Source of the DNA: Paludibacteraceae bacterium
GTDB taxonomy: Bacteria; Bacteroidota; Bacteroidia; Bacteroidales; Paludibacteraceae
Direction of reading: 5' to 3'
Length of the DNA stretch: 64,000 bases
Assembly: GCA_024399495.1 (NCBI GenBank)
Contig: JAKSNY010000012.1
Coordinates: forward strand, 1 to 64,000
A model generated the notes under the pieces. It saw only the letters and a program-made list of their open reading frames with translations. It was not told the origin of the DNA and did not search any database. Both the position numbers and the translations under genes were made by a program. Below are positions 1-8,459 of this stretch, piece by piece (position 1 is the first letter of the stretch; each line of letters opens with the position of its first letter).

Positions 1-1805
1 TTGTCAGCAGAGCTTACAAGTGATGCGTATGCTTGTAATGATTTGGATACCACACGGTTACGTTTAGGCTTAAAGGCATCTTTGCCTTTTGCCTCTTCTG
101 CCTTACGCCTTGATGCAAACTCAGTATCGCTTACAAGTGCGTTGATTTTACGTGCAGGTATGTCAATCTCTATAATATCGCCGTCTTTAATAAGTCCTAT
201 ATTGCCACCCGATGCAGCCTCAGGAGATATATGTCCTATACTAAGCCCCGATGTTCCGCCTGAGAACCTACCGTCTGTAATTAAGGCACACTCTTTGCCA
301 AGGTGCATGGATTTAATATAAGATGTAGGGTAGAGCATCTCCTGCATACCGGGACCGCCCTTAGGACCCTCATAATTTATGACTACACAGTCTCCTGCGT
401 GAACTTTGCCTCCCAAAATGCCGTCACAGGCATCTTCCTGTGAGTTGAAGACCACTGCCTTGCCTTTGAACTTCCAAAGGCTCTCATCTACGCCTGCTGT
501 CTTAATAACGCAACCGTCTATGGCTATGTTGCCTTTCAGTACGCCAAGACCTCCGTCTTTAGTGTAGGCATGCTGTAAATCACGGATACAGCCTTCTGCT
601 CTATCGGTGTCAAACTCAGAGTATCTGTTATCTTGTGAGCCAAGTACAATATTGAATTTTCTGCATGGTGCGGCAGAGTAAATCTCTTTAGCCTTGTCAG
701 AAATAGTATTACCGGTAATACTATATTCGTTGATAGCCTCACCAAGGGTGAGTCCGTCAACACGCTTAACGTCAAGATTCAGCAGACCGCCTTTTGCAAG
801 TTCTCCAAGTATTCCAAGAATACCACCTGCACGGTTTACATCCTGTACATGATATTTTGCGGTGTTAGGTGCAACCTTACAAATGCAAGGTGTCTTACGT
901 GAAAGTGCGTCAATGTCGTCCATAGTGAAGTTTACTCCAGCCTCATGAGCAATGGCAAGCAGGTGCAACACCGTATTGGTGGAACCTCCCATCGCAATGT
1001 CAAGTGTCATTGAGTTAAGTGCGGACTCCCTTGTAACTATAGAACGTGGCAATACACTCTCATCGCCGTCATTATAATACTTAAACGCATTCTTAACTAT
1101 CTGCCTTGCCGCTTCAAGTGCAAGACGGCGGCGGCCTGTGTGAGTAGCCAGAACAGTGCCGTTACCTGGCAATGCCATACCAAGAACCTCATTCAGACAG
1201 TTCATTGAGTTGGCGGTGAACATACCTGAACAGCAGCCGCAAGTAGGGCATGCTGTTTGCTCAACCTCTGCCATATCCTTGTCAGAGACACTCTTGTCAG
1301 CACCCATAACCATAGCGTCTATAAGGTCAAGGTGTCTGCCGTTCCACTCTCCAGCCTCCATAGGCCCACCCGATACAAATACAGCAGGTATATTAAGCCT
1401 CATGGCTGCCATAAGCATACCCGGAGTTATTTTGTCACAGTTACTTATGCAAATCATGGCATCTGCCTTGTGGGCATTAACCATATACTCCACACTGTCT
1501 GCAATAATATCGCGGCTTGGCAGTGAGTAGAGCATACCATCGTGCCCCATAGCAATGCCATCGTCTATGGCAATGGTGTCAAACTCCGCTGCAAAACAGC
1601 CAAGTTTCTCAATCTCAGCCTTAATCTCTTGTCCTATCTCATGCAGGTGTGTATGACCCGGTACAAACTGTGTAAATGAATTGACTACAGCAATAATAGG
1701 CTTGCCAAGTTGCTCACGTTTCATACCGTTGGCAACCCATAAAGCCCTGGCGGCAGCCATACGTCTGCCCTCAGTGCATTGTGCACTTCTTAATTGATGT
1801 TTCAT
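1..1805 (-). CDS. ilvD: dihydroxy-acid dehydratase, 3' end cut by window edge
   Basis: IlvD dehydrates 2,3-dihydroxy-3-methylbutanoate or -pentanoate to the 2-keto acid, the third common step of valine and isoleucine synthesis in the cytoplasm. The reverse-strand translation starts [20 protein letters not shown] and contains the iron-sulphur signatures [11 protein letters not shown] (about residue 118) and [18 protein letters not shown] (about 195), plus the C-terminal [20 protein letters not shown]. About 601 codons are visible against a usual length near 600-615, so only the last few residues and the stop lie outside. The ATG at 1803-1805 follows a TATATTTG promoter and a small 6-bp hairpin; there is no clear Shine-Dalgarno. 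The rest of the ilv operon presumably continues to the left. The identity is very secure. Confidence 0.96.
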   Translation of the reverse strand, partial: MKHQLRSAQCTEGRRMAAARALWVANGMKREQLGKPIIAVVNSFTQFVPGHTHLHEIGQEIKAEIEKLGCFAAEFDTIAIDDGIAMGHDGMLYSLPSRDIIADSVEYMVNAHKADAMICISNCDKITPGMLMAAMRLNIPAVFVSGGPMEAGEWNGRHLDLIDAMVMGADKSVSDKDMAEVEQTACPTCGCCSGMFTANSMNCLNEVLGMALPGNGTVLATHTGRRRLALEAARQIVKNAFKYYNDGDESVLPRSIVTRESALNSMTLDIAMGGSTNTVLHLLAIAHEAGVNFTMDDIDALSRKTPCICKVAPNTAKYHVQDVNRAGGILGILGELAKGGLLNLDVKRVDGLTLGEAINEYSITGNTISDKAKEIYSAAPCRKFNIVLGSQDNRYSEFDTDRAEGCIRDLQHAYTKDGGLGVLKGNIAIDGCVIKTAGVDESLWKFKGKAVVFNSQEDACDGILGGKVHAGDCVVINYEGPKGGPGMQEMLYPTSYIKSMHLGKECALITDGRFSGGTSGLSIGHISPEAASGGNIGLIKDGDIIEIDIPARKINALVSDTEFASRRKAEEAKGKDAFKPKRNRVVSKSLQAYASLVSSAD

Positions 1806-1846
1806 TTTTGTTAAAAATTAAACTCTATGAGAGTTGTTTTAAACTG

Positions 1847-1854
1847 CAAATATA
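1847..1854 (-). promoter_or_regulatory. -7 box (TATATTTG) of ilvD
   Basis: TAnnTTTG box on the minus strand, about 40 nt before the ilvD start. The leader carries a 6-bp palindrome AACTCT-atg-AGAGTT at 1821-1835. No leader peptide or T-box-like element was seen. Confidence 0.6.
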
Positions 1855-1949
1855 GCACCTTTTAGTGGAAAAATCAACTACTTTGGGGGTTGTTTATAAA
1901 TTTTTGTTTTTGAAAGTGCTATTGTTGTGCATAAATCAGAAAAATTATT

Positions 1950-1957
1950 TATATTTG
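1950..1957 (+). promoter_or_regulatory. -7 box (TATATTTG) of the lipoprotein gene at 1969
   Basis: Bacteroidota -7 consensus ending 11 nt before the ATG, so the leader would be very short. It is divergent from the ilvD promoter. Confidence 0.5.
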
Positions 1958-1968
1958 CGTGTTGAATT

Positions 1969-2868
1969 ATGAGAAGATTTTTACTGATAGTATTGGTTGC
2001 TATATCGTTGGTTTCTTGCGGTAAAAAAGCAAGGGAATGTGCTGTGAGTCCAATAGATACAAGACCCGATACTCAAAAAATGTTTTTGAAGGGTTCTGTA
2101 CGCTATCTTGATGAGAACTATACTCAATATGGTGTAAAATACACTTACCATTATAAGTTTAACGAATTTGGTTATTTGGAGAGTGAGGAATTGATAGGCA
2201 ACGGGGAGAGAGAATATCTGCGTAAGTATATATATGATGAGACAGGTTATAATCTGCTTGAGACGGATATCTACACCGATGACAACGATACCATTGTAGA
2301 TTCGTGGATAATCTATGACACCGATGTCAATGGTTCTCTGCTTGAGATATCAAATTATGCGGCTGACAGTTCGTTGCAATTCACACAGGTGTATAAAAAG
2401 ATAGATTTAGACAAAATAGAGATAAGTACATACATGGCGGGTAATAAGGATTCGCTGTCAAGGTGTGATGTTATAACCTACGATGAGCAGTGCCGTAAAA
2501 TCAAGAGTGAGAATATGTTTCCGTTTACAACCCCGCAGGATAATTGGTCGGAATTTGTGTATTATGGGGATACTTGCCGTGAGGATTTCTACTTTAACGG
2601 AGAACTTGATATGCAGCGTTATGTTATCGGGAAAAACAGTGAATTGCCAAATAGGCTGATAATAGAATCAGACAATACAGTTACAGACATAAAATACTCG
2701 TATAACAGGTATGGTGATGAAACTGATATGGTGCGTAGAATAACAGAAAACGAAGATGAATTACTGTACGAGACTAAGACAGAGTATGATTACGATTCCA
2801 TTGGCAATTGGGTGGAGTGTATTGACACAGAACATACCATCACAAGAACAATAGGTTATTACAATTAG
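1969..2868 (+). CDS. YD-repeat-like lipoprotein
   Basis: A 299-residue protein of unknown function. It opens with a lipoprotein signal: basic MRR, a hydrophobic stretch and the lipobox LVSC, with the acylated Cys at residue 17, so it should be anchored in the outer or inner membrane. The mature part is rich in Tyr/Asp/Asn strand-turn units such as KYTYHYKFNEFGYLESEE and KTEYDYDSIGNWVE, the pattern of RHS/YD-type repeats seen in many Bacteroidales lipoproteins. The stop is 8 bp before the phosphomutase start, so the two genes are probably co-transcribed. No enzymatic motif is visible. Confidence 0.75.
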   Translation: MRRFLLIVLVAISLVSCGKKARECAVSPIDTRPDTQKMFLKGSVRYLDENYTQYGVKYTYHYKFNEFGYLESEELIGNGEREYLRKYIYDETGYNLLETDIYTDDNDTIVDSWIIYDTDVNGSLLEISNYAADSSLQFTQVYKKIDLDKIEISTYMAGNKDSLSRCDVITYDEQCRKIKSENMFPFTTPQDNWSEFVYYGDTCREDFYFNGELDMQRYVIGKNSELPNRLIIESDNTVTDIKYSYNRYGDETDMVRRITENEDELLYETKTEYDYDSIGNWVECIDTEHTITRTIGYYN

Positions 2869-2876
2869 ACATATAT

Positions 2877-4622
2877 ATGGAAAAAGATTTACTTCAAGAA
2901 GTTAGAGCCAAAGCAAATGTATGGCTTAACGGTGACTATGACGCTGATACCAAGGCAAAGGTTAAGGCATTGTTAGACGCAGAGGATACTACAGAACTTG
3001 TAGAGTGCTTTTACAAGGATTTAGAGTTTGGCACAGGCGGTCTGCGTGGTATTATGGGTGTAGGCTCTAACAGAATGAACATATACACCGTGGGTGCCGC
3101 CACACAAGGTTTGGCTAACTATTTACGTAAAAATTATGGCAAAAATGCAGATATCAAAGTGGTTGTAGGTCACGATTGCCGCAATAACAGTCGCTTATTT
3201 GCAGAAACTACCGCTAATATTTTCTCAGCAAACGGCATCAAGGTTTATTTGTTTGAGAACTTAAGACCTACCCCTGAAATCTCTTTTGCAATACGCCATT
3301 TGGGTTGTCAGAGCGGTGTGGTTGTAACAGCCAGCCACAATCCTAAGGAGTACAATGGCTACAAGGCTTATTGGGAAGATGGTGCACAGGTTATTCCTCC
3401 ACACGACACAGGCATTATATCAGAGGTAAATAAAATTAAGAGTGTGTCAGACATCAAGTTCAATGGCAATCCAGACCTTATAGAGACCATTGGAGAGAAT
3501 GTAGATAGTGTATTTCTTGAAAAAATCAAGGCATTGAGCCTGTCACCTGATATTGTCGCTAAACATAAAGACCTTAAAATAGTTTATACCCCGATACACG
3601 GAACAGGTGTGACGTTGATACCACGAGCATTAAAAATGTTTGGTTTTGAAAATGTTATGGGGGTTGATTCCCAATACGTAATAAGCGGGGATTTTCCAAC
3701 TGTAGTTTCTCCTAACCCAGAGGAACCGGCAGCAATGAAACTTGCTGTAGAAAAAGCAAAAGAGGTTGATGCAGACATAGTTATGGCATCAGACCCCGAT
3801 GCAGACCGTATGGGTATCGCTGTTAAGAACAATAAGGGTGAGTGGATACTTGTAAACGGAAACCAAACCGCACAAATGTTTATCTATTACCTTATTCGCC
3901 GTAATAAAGAACTTGGATTGCTTAAAGGTAACGAGTATATAGTCAAGACCATTGTTACCACAGAGCAGATTGCCGCTATGGCTAGAAAATACAATGTACC
4001 TTATTTTGACGTATATACAGGATTTAAATGGATTGCGGCTGTAATGCGAGAACAAGAGGGTAAGAAACGCTATATAGGTGGAGGTGAGGAGAGTTATGGA
4101 TTCCTTGTAGAGGATTTTGTACGTGATAAGGATGCCGTATCTGCCTGTGTTATGATAGCGGAAGTTGCCGCATGGGCTAAAGATAACGGCAAGAGCGTTT
4201 ATGAGTTGATGCAGGATATTTATCTTGAGTTCGGGTTCTCCAAAGAGAAAGGAATCTCTGTAGTTAAGAAGGGTAAAGAGGGTGCAGAAGAGATTAAGAA
4301 AATGATGACTCAGTTCCGTTCTTGTCCGCCAAAAGAGATTGCCGGTTCCAAGGTATTAGTTGTAAAGGACTATAACTCTCTACGCAGAATAGATATGATT
4401 TCCGGCTCATCTACAGAGATGGATATGCCTGAAGCAGCCAATGTGCTTCAATACTTTACAGAAGATGGCACCAAGATTTCTGTACGTCCGTCAGGTACCG
4501 AGCCTAAAATCAAGTTCTATATAGAGGTACGTCTGCCACTTGCAAGCCGTGATGAGTATGATACTGTGAATGCGGCGGCAGAGAAGAAAATAGAAGCTGT
4601 AAGAGCAAGCCTTGGAGTGTGA
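2877..4622 (+). CDS. alpha-D-phosphohexomutase (phosphoglucomutase/phosphomannomutase)
   Basis: This cytoplasmic enzyme interconverts hexose-1- and hexose-6-phosphates, feeding glycogen and surface-polysaccharide precursors. All four family landmarks are present: the phosphoserine loop TASHNPKEYNGYK (about residue 150), the metal loop DPDADRMG (about 305), the sugar loop GGEESYG (about 403) and the phosphate-binding RPSGTEPKIKFY (about 541). The 581-residue length fits the large phosphoglucomutase/phosphomannomutase subgroup. Whether glucose, mannose or another hexose is preferred cannot be told from sequence. It lies 8 bp behind a lipoprotein gene and ends just before a strong bidirectional hairpin terminator. 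Confidence 0.95.
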   Translation: MEKDLLQEVRAKANVWLNGDYDADTKAKVKALLDAEDTTELVECFYKDLEFGTGGLRGIMGVGSNRMNIYTVGAATQGLANYLRKNYGKNADIKVVVGHDCRNNSRLFAETTANIFSANGIKVYLFENLRPTPEISFAIRHLGCQSGVVVTASHNPKEYNGYKAYWEDGAQVIPPHDTGIISEVNKIKSVSDIKFNGNPDLIETIGENVDSVFLEKIKALSLSPDIVAKHKDLKIVYTPIHGTGVTLIPRALKMFGFENVMGVDSQYVISGDFPTVVSPNPEEPAAMKLAVEKAKEVDADIVMASDPDADRMGIAVKNNKGEWILVNGNQTAQMFIYYLIRRNKELGLLKGNEYIVKTIVTTEQIAAMARKYNVPYFDVYTGFKWIAAVMREQEGKKRYIGGGEESYGFLVEDFVRDKDAVSACVMIAEVAAWAKDNGKSVYELMQDIYLEFGFSKEKGISVVKKGKEGAEEIKKMMTQFRSCPPKEIAGSKVLVVKDYNSLRRIDMISGSSTEMDMPEAANVLQYFTEDGTKISVRPSGTEPKIKFYIEVRLPLASRDEYDTVNAAAEKKIEAVRASLGV

Positions 4623-4661
4623 TATTGTTAAAGGCGAAGCCTTAACATTAAGCACAAAGAA

Positions 4662-4699
4662 AAGAGGGTGACTAAAAAGGTAAAATTAGTCACCCTCTT
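4662..4699. terminator. bidirectional hairpin terminator
   Basis: A perfect 14-bp stem (AAGAGGGTGACTAA against its complement at 4686-4699) with a 10-nt loop, between the convergent phosphomutase and lipoprotein genes. A smaller hairpin (GTTAAAGGC-gaa-GCCTTAAC, 4627-4646) precedes it. Confidence 0.8.
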
Positions 4700-4724
4700 C
4701 TTATATCATCTATTGGATAGTGTG

Positions 4725-5402
4725 TTATTTCTGCGGATTATTCCACGGATCGTAGTTGCAACCGTGTTTTACAAAGTTGTAATCACTATATGGATCGTTA
4801 GGGTCTGATTTGCAACAATGAATATTGTAATAACTCTTGTTTGTATCACGCTCATCGTTCAACCAACTTACACCATAAACTACATTGTCATTCGCAATAT
4901 CTACATAATTCATTGAGTATTTATTTTTTTCAATATATTCAAGATACTCTTTTGCCATGTCTGTGCAGAATTTATAGACCACACCACCAGGATTCCATTC
5001 GTTATCGGCACAGGCTCCCTGAAAATACGGCAGGTGCTTGTTTATTAGATTTTGCTCATCTTTAAGATATTGTTTTCTGTCTTCGGCAGTGGCATAACTT
5101 TTTCTCCCATTTATACCTATAACCTTTTTGTTTTCAAACGCAAACTGATATTCTAAACCATATGAATTATTCATGTAACAAACATGCATTCCGTGGTATA
5201 TTTCACCACCTTGAATAAAACCCTGTTCAACAAGATTGTTTACCACTGAGACTGAGTCCTGTCCGTAGCAACTTTCAATGAGTTCCATGGTCAAGTTAGA
5301 GAAATCAAGGCTTTTTGAAGGCTCGTCCTTCTTGCATGAGATACACACTGTCACTATCACCGCTACGGTGAAGACTGACAAAATTGAAATAATTTTTTTC
5401 AT
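4725..5402 (-). CDS. hypothetical lipoprotein
   Basis: A 225-residue protein with an N-terminal lipoprotein signal (MKKIISILSVFTVAVIVTV then CISC, acyl Cys about residue 23, followed by KKDEPSK). The mature part is acidic and aromatic, with SCYGQDSVSVVNNLVEQGF and a Cys-containing tail (HCCKSDPNDPYSDYNF). I recognise no family. It is the first gene downstream of structured RNA copy 1, 72 nt after the RNA's terminator, so it is either expressed by read-through or simply adjacent. Confidence 0.65.
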   Translation of the reverse strand: MKKIISILSVFTVAVIVTVCISCKKDEPSKSLDFSNLTMELIESCYGQDSVSVVNNLVEQGFIQGGEIYHGMHVCYMNNSYGLEYQFAFENKKVIGINGRKSYATAEDRKQYLKDEQNLINKHLPYFQGACADNEWNPGGVVYKFCTDMAKEYLEYIEKNKYSMNYVDIANDNVVYGVSWLNDERDTNKSYYNIHCCKSDPNDPYSDYNFVKHGCNYDPWNNPQK

Positions 5403-5473
5403 AACTGTTAAGTTTTTAGTTGTTAATAAAATGTTTTGTTATAGAATTAATTCTCTTTTTGCAAACAGGGACA

Positions 5474-5772
5474 TAAAAAAAGCGTGGAACTTAACAATTG
5501 CCGTTCCACAGCTTGAGGCTCTCGCATGCCCAAATAAATAGAACAAACAACGTAAGCCCACGCAGATACAAGTATGTAGAGACCATATTGTTGGTCAAAA
5601 TCATAACTCATATCACGCAGGCATCTATCGTTGCAATGCTCTGATTTATTTTATGAAATTTGCGAGATTTCAAACTGCCAGAACAAAGCGTCAATAAACG
5701 CCCTAAATATGTCAATCAGGAGACGTTTCTCCTGTTTGCCCACCCTCCACTTTTACAAGTCAGCGTGGACAT
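5474..5772 (-). ncRNA. structured RNA, copy 1 (about 300 nt)
   Basis: Read on the minus strand, the element begins CCCGATGTCCACGCTGA just after a TATCTTTG promoter box and ends in a hairpin plus seven U, then ATGTCC. It shares its whole layout with 35386-35690. Common features: an identical 5' segment, a GGAG/CTCC hairpin before GACATAT, an invariant hairpin GGCGT-TTATTG-ACGC-TTTGTT, a variable hairpin, GCGTGGGCTT able to pair with the 5' GTCCACGC, and TTTGGGC...AGAGCCT near the 3' end. Several stems differ in sequence between copies yet stay paired. No ORF is conserved. It could be a free-standing RNA (compare the Bacteroidales-1 or 6S-like classes) or a long leader of the gene at 4725-5402. 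I could not match it to a named family. Confidence 0.7.
5475..5509 (-). terminator. intrinsic terminator of RNA copy 1
   Basis: On the minus strand GTGGAAC pairs perfectly with GTTCCAC across a 12-nt loop. GC and a run of seven T follow. Confidence 0.7.
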
Positions 5773-5777
5773 CGGGA

Positions 5778-5785
5778 CAAAGATA
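5778..5785 (-). promoter_or_regulatory. -7 box (TATCTTTG) of RNA copy 1
   Basis: TATCTTTG followed by TCCCGATG, which places the probable transcription start at about 5770-5774, exactly where similarity to RNA copy 2 begins. Confidence 0.65.
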
Positions 5786-5829
5786 CGAATTTTATATAAA
5801 TCTATAGACGCTTTTCAAAATAAAATCAT

Positions 5830-5837
5830 TAAATTTG
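5830..5837 (+). promoter_or_regulatory. -7 box (TAAATTTG) of the AlbA-domain gene
   Basis: It lies 23 nt before the ATG at 5861 and supports that start over upstream alternatives in the same frame. It is divergent from the RNA copy 1 promoter. Confidence 0.55.
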
Positions 5838-5860
5838 TGCAAAATTCATTTTTTAATGAA

Positions 5861-7270
5861 ATGACTTTTGATGATTTAGTAAATATTGTTAGCGGAGGTG
5901 AGAGTCGCACGTTGGAATTGAAAAAGACTACGAGTGAGCTCAAGGATGGTATGCATACTGCTTGTGCGTTTTTAAATGCTGACGGTGGATGGTTGATATT
6001 TGGGGTGGCACCTGTCTCCAATAAAATAATAGGACAACAAGTTAGCGATAGTACACAACGTGAGATAGCTCAAGCATTAAGTGCAATATATCCGCAGATA
6101 GATGCCCATATTGAATATATTGATATTCCTGCAAACACCGGTAGTAAAGTAATTGCTATGCATTTTGATGGGTGGGTTTGGGGTAAAGTGACATACACCT
6201 ATCATGGATGTCCATATTATAAGGTAGAAAGCACAACTAAAGAAATGCCAAGAGAGATGTTTGAGGAAAGATTGAAGGCGGCAAAACCACAGTTTTTTGC
6301 ATGGGAAAGGCAGAAGGCAGATAACATAGGAATGGAACAACTTAACGAGAGTCGTATTCGTGGGGCAGTGAGGTTGGGTGTTGAAGGTGGTAGAATGTAC
6401 CCATCGGCTGATACGGAATCAATAGATTCCATACTGAGTAAGTTAGACCTTCTTACTGATGGAGTTCCAAATAACGCTGCGGCAATGCTGTTTGGTACAA
6501 CTGTTAGTGGATACACTCAGTTCCAAATGAGAATGGCAAGGTTTTATGGGAAAGATAAAAATTCATTTATAGATAATCAGCGTGCCGAAGGCAATTTTTT
6601 TGATTTGTTGGATGCTGGTATGTCGTTTTTTTTCAAACATTTATCCTTAAGTGGTGTAATAAAAGGATTTGTTAGAGAAGAACATTTGGAAATTCCTGCA
6701 GAGGCATTAAGAGAAGCATTGATTAATGCATTGTGCCACAGACAGTATGAAAAATATAATCTTACAGTAGGCATTGCCATCTATGACGATCGGGTTGAAA
6801 TAGAGAGTCCAGGCATTTTTCCGCCTCAAATTACAGTGGAAAACATTAAACAGAATCATGTGTCTTATCCTTACAATCCTGTTATTGCATCTGTGCTGTT
6901 TAAGACAACTTTTTTGGAGAGTTGGGGCTCTGGAGCAAAAAGGATTATGGATGCTTGTAAAAGACAGAATGTTCCCGAACCAATATGGAGTGTGAATGGT
7001 GGCTTTATTTTAGTAACATTTCCAAGGAAAAATGTCACCGATAATGTCACCGATAATGTCACCGATAATGTCACCGATAAATTGTCAGACAGACAATCTA
7101 AAATCATTGCTATACTACTACAGAATGGTGACATAAGTGCAACTGTATTAGCACAGAAATTTTATGTCACCAAACGTACAATAATAAGGGACTTGAAGAA
7201 ACTGCAAAATTTAGCTAAAATAAGATTTGTGGGGAATGCCAAAAGTGGGCATTGGGAAGTTTTGCAGTAA
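5861..7270 (+). CDS. AlbA_2/Schlafen-type regulator with GHKL-like ATPase domain
   Basis: A putative DNA-binding transcriptional regulator (COG2865 type, often misnamed RecG-like), 469 residues from the ATG at 5861. The N-terminal AlbA_2 domain is marked by ESRTLELKKTTSELKDGMHT...NADGGWLIFGV (residues 14-50). A HATPase_c_4-like domain contains EALINALCHRQYEKYNLT...DDRVEIESPG (about 284-317) and ESWGSGAKRIMDAC. A linker of four perfect NVTD units (about 391-406) follows, then a C-terminal winged helix (SATVLAQKFYVTKRTIIRDLKKL). The in-frame extension upstream to 5660 runs through RNA copy 1 and was rejected. It is convergent with corA, with a 3-bp gap. Its target is unknown. Confidence 0.85.
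   Translation: MTFDDLVNIVSGGESRTLELKKTTSELKDGMHTACAFLNADGGWLIFGVAPVSNKIIGQQVSDSTQREIAQALSAIYPQIDAHIEYIDIPANTGSKVIAMHFDGWVWGKVTYTYHGCPYYKVESTTKEMPREMFEERLKAAKPQFFAWERQKADNIGMEQLNESRIRGAVRLGVEGGRMYPSADTESIDSILSKLDLLTDGVPNNAAAMLFGTTVSGYTQFQMRMARFYGKDKNSFIDNQRAEGNFFDLLDAGMSFFFKHLSLSGVIKGFVREEHLEIPAEALREALINALCHRQYEKYNLTVGIAIYDDRVEIESPGIFPPQITVENIKQNHVSYPYNPVIASVLFKTTFLESWGSGAKRIMDACKRQNVPEPIWSVNGGFILVTFPRKNVTDNVTDNVTDNVTDKLSDRQSKIIAILLQNGDISATVLAQKFYVTKRTIIRDLKKLQNLAKIRFVGNAKSGHWEVLQ
7031..7078 (+). repeat. 12-bp coding tandem repeat, four copies
   Basis: AATGTCACCGAT is repeated four times without mismatch and encodes (NVTD)4 in the linker between the ATPase and winged-helix domains. Because the unit is a multiple of three, copy-number slippage keeps the frame. 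Confidence 0.9.
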
Positions 7271-7273
7271 ATT

Positions 7274-8218
7274 TCAGCTTAATTTTTTGGAACCGCCGTT
7301 TCTTAATAGAAAATATGCGGTAATTCCTGTAAGGACAATTGATATCACTATTACAATTAAAAACAGATTGTTGAATATGGTGGTTCCTGTTTCAAGGTTC
7401 ATGCCAAAGTAACTTGCTATCAATGTAGGCAACATTAACACTATGGATATGGTGGTCAGACGTTTCATCACAATATTCAGATTATTAGATATAACTGAAG
7501 CGTAAGTTTCCGTCATTCCAGAAAAAATATTGCTGTAAATATTGGTCATCTCAAGAGCCTGCTTTGACTCAATCTCCACGTCCTCCACAAGCTCATAATC
7601 ATACAAATCCTGATACGTACGCATGTTTTTAAGACGATGTGCAAGCATATCATTACCACGCAATGATGTGGTAAAATATACCAAACATTTTTCCAACTTG
7701 AGCAATGTTTGCAAATCCTCGTTCCTAATTGACTGCTCCAACTGATTCTCCGCTAGTAATGCACGGCTCTTAATCTGCTTCAGGTACTTTAAGAACCAAA
7801 TACTTGATGAAAGCAAAAGGCGGAAAATAAAATTAACATTATCTGTACGCTTAATGCCCTTACGTTTAGTGTAATTAATAAAATCGGGAATCAGGTCTGT
7901 TTTGTAAAAACATACAGACACAAACACATCGCCCTTAAACATAATACCCAACGGCACAGTAGTAAATGGTGCGGTGGTCTCATCTTCCTCAACCTTACAC
8001 GGTAAACGCATAAGTATAAAAGTCCAGCCATCTTCAATCTCAATACGAGGACGCTCATCCACGTCTTCAATATCCTCATAAAATGCAAGTGGAACACCAA
8101 GTGTTTCCAGAGCAAATTCTTTGTCCTCTTGAGTTGGTTTTACGATATTAACCCAGCAGTTGGGTTCCCATTTAGGTGTGGCAACCAATCCGTTACCATT
8201 TATCAAAAATGATCTCAT
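7274..8218 (-). CDS. corA: CorA-family divalent metal (Mg2+/Co2+) transporter
   Basis: An inner-membrane channel for Mg2+ or related divalent cations. The C-terminus has the family signature: a transmembrane helix (TISIVLMLPTLIASYFGMNLE) containing the GMN motif as YFGMN, an extracellular loop, then a second helix (FLIVIVISIVLTGITAYFLL) and a basic tail RNGGSKKLS. The long N-terminal cytoplasmic funnel is helical. The length of 314 residues is typical. I chose the ATG at 8216-8218 (MRSFLINGNG); a start 15 nt upstream is possible. The chosen ATG sits inside an inverted repeat in the leader (8214-8259) that could control translation. Mg2+ specificity over other metals is inferred from the family. 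Confidence 0.9.
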   Translation of the reverse strand: MRSFLINGNGLVATPKWEPNCWVNIVKPTQEDKEFALETLGVPLAFYEDIEDVDERPRIEIEDGWTFILMRLPCKVEEDETTAPFTTVPLGIMFKGDVFVSVCFYKTDLIPDFINYTKRKGIKRTDNVNFIFRLLLSSSIWFLKYLKQIKSRALLAENQLEQSIRNEDLQTLLKLEKCLVYFTTSLRGNDMLAHRLKNMRTYQDLYDYELVEDVEIESKQALEMTNIYSNIFSGMTETYASVISNNLNIVMKRLTTISIVLMLPTLIASYFGMNLETGTTIFNNLFLIVIVISIVLTGITAYFLLRNGGSKKLS

Positions 8219-8259
8219 AGGCCAAGCCTCCAAAATCTGTGGATGGAGAAGTCTATGAG
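8214..8259 (-). promoter_or_regulatory. possible start-codon-sequestering hairpin before corA
   Basis: In the minus-strand transcript CTCATAG (8253-8259) pairs with CTATGAG (8214-8220), which contains the AUG. An inner CTCC/GGAG pair can form between them. It is seen only as complementarity; no function has been shown. Confidence 0.35.
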
Positions 8260-8429
8260 CCTTCCACCCTAGTTAAACATAAAGTTATCCGGATGATAAT
8301 CGTCCATTTTTGAAAATATATTGGTTTTCGACTGCAAAAATAGTTGTTTTTTATTAGAACAGCAACAATTTTTAAATATTTATTATAAATTTGTGATTTA
8401 ATGGATGGAAAATTTTGATGAATTTTGCG

Positions 8430-8437
8430 TATCTTTG
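8430..8437 (+). promoter_or_regulatory. -7 box (TATCTTTG) of the Na/Pi transporter gene
   Basis: Good Bacteroidota -7 box 22 nt before the ATG at 8460. Confidence 0.6.
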
Positions 8438-8459
8438 CAAAACGAATTAATACATAAAT

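Noticed and set aside
1156..1530. Plus-strand ORFs within ilvD
   Set aside because: Shadow frames; the minus strand encodes all ilvD signatures through this stretch.
5660..5860. N-terminal extension of the AlbA-type regulator upstream of 5861
   Set aside because: It runs antisense through structured RNA copy 1 and its promoter and has no domain similarity; a TAAATTTG box just before 5861 supports the later ATG.
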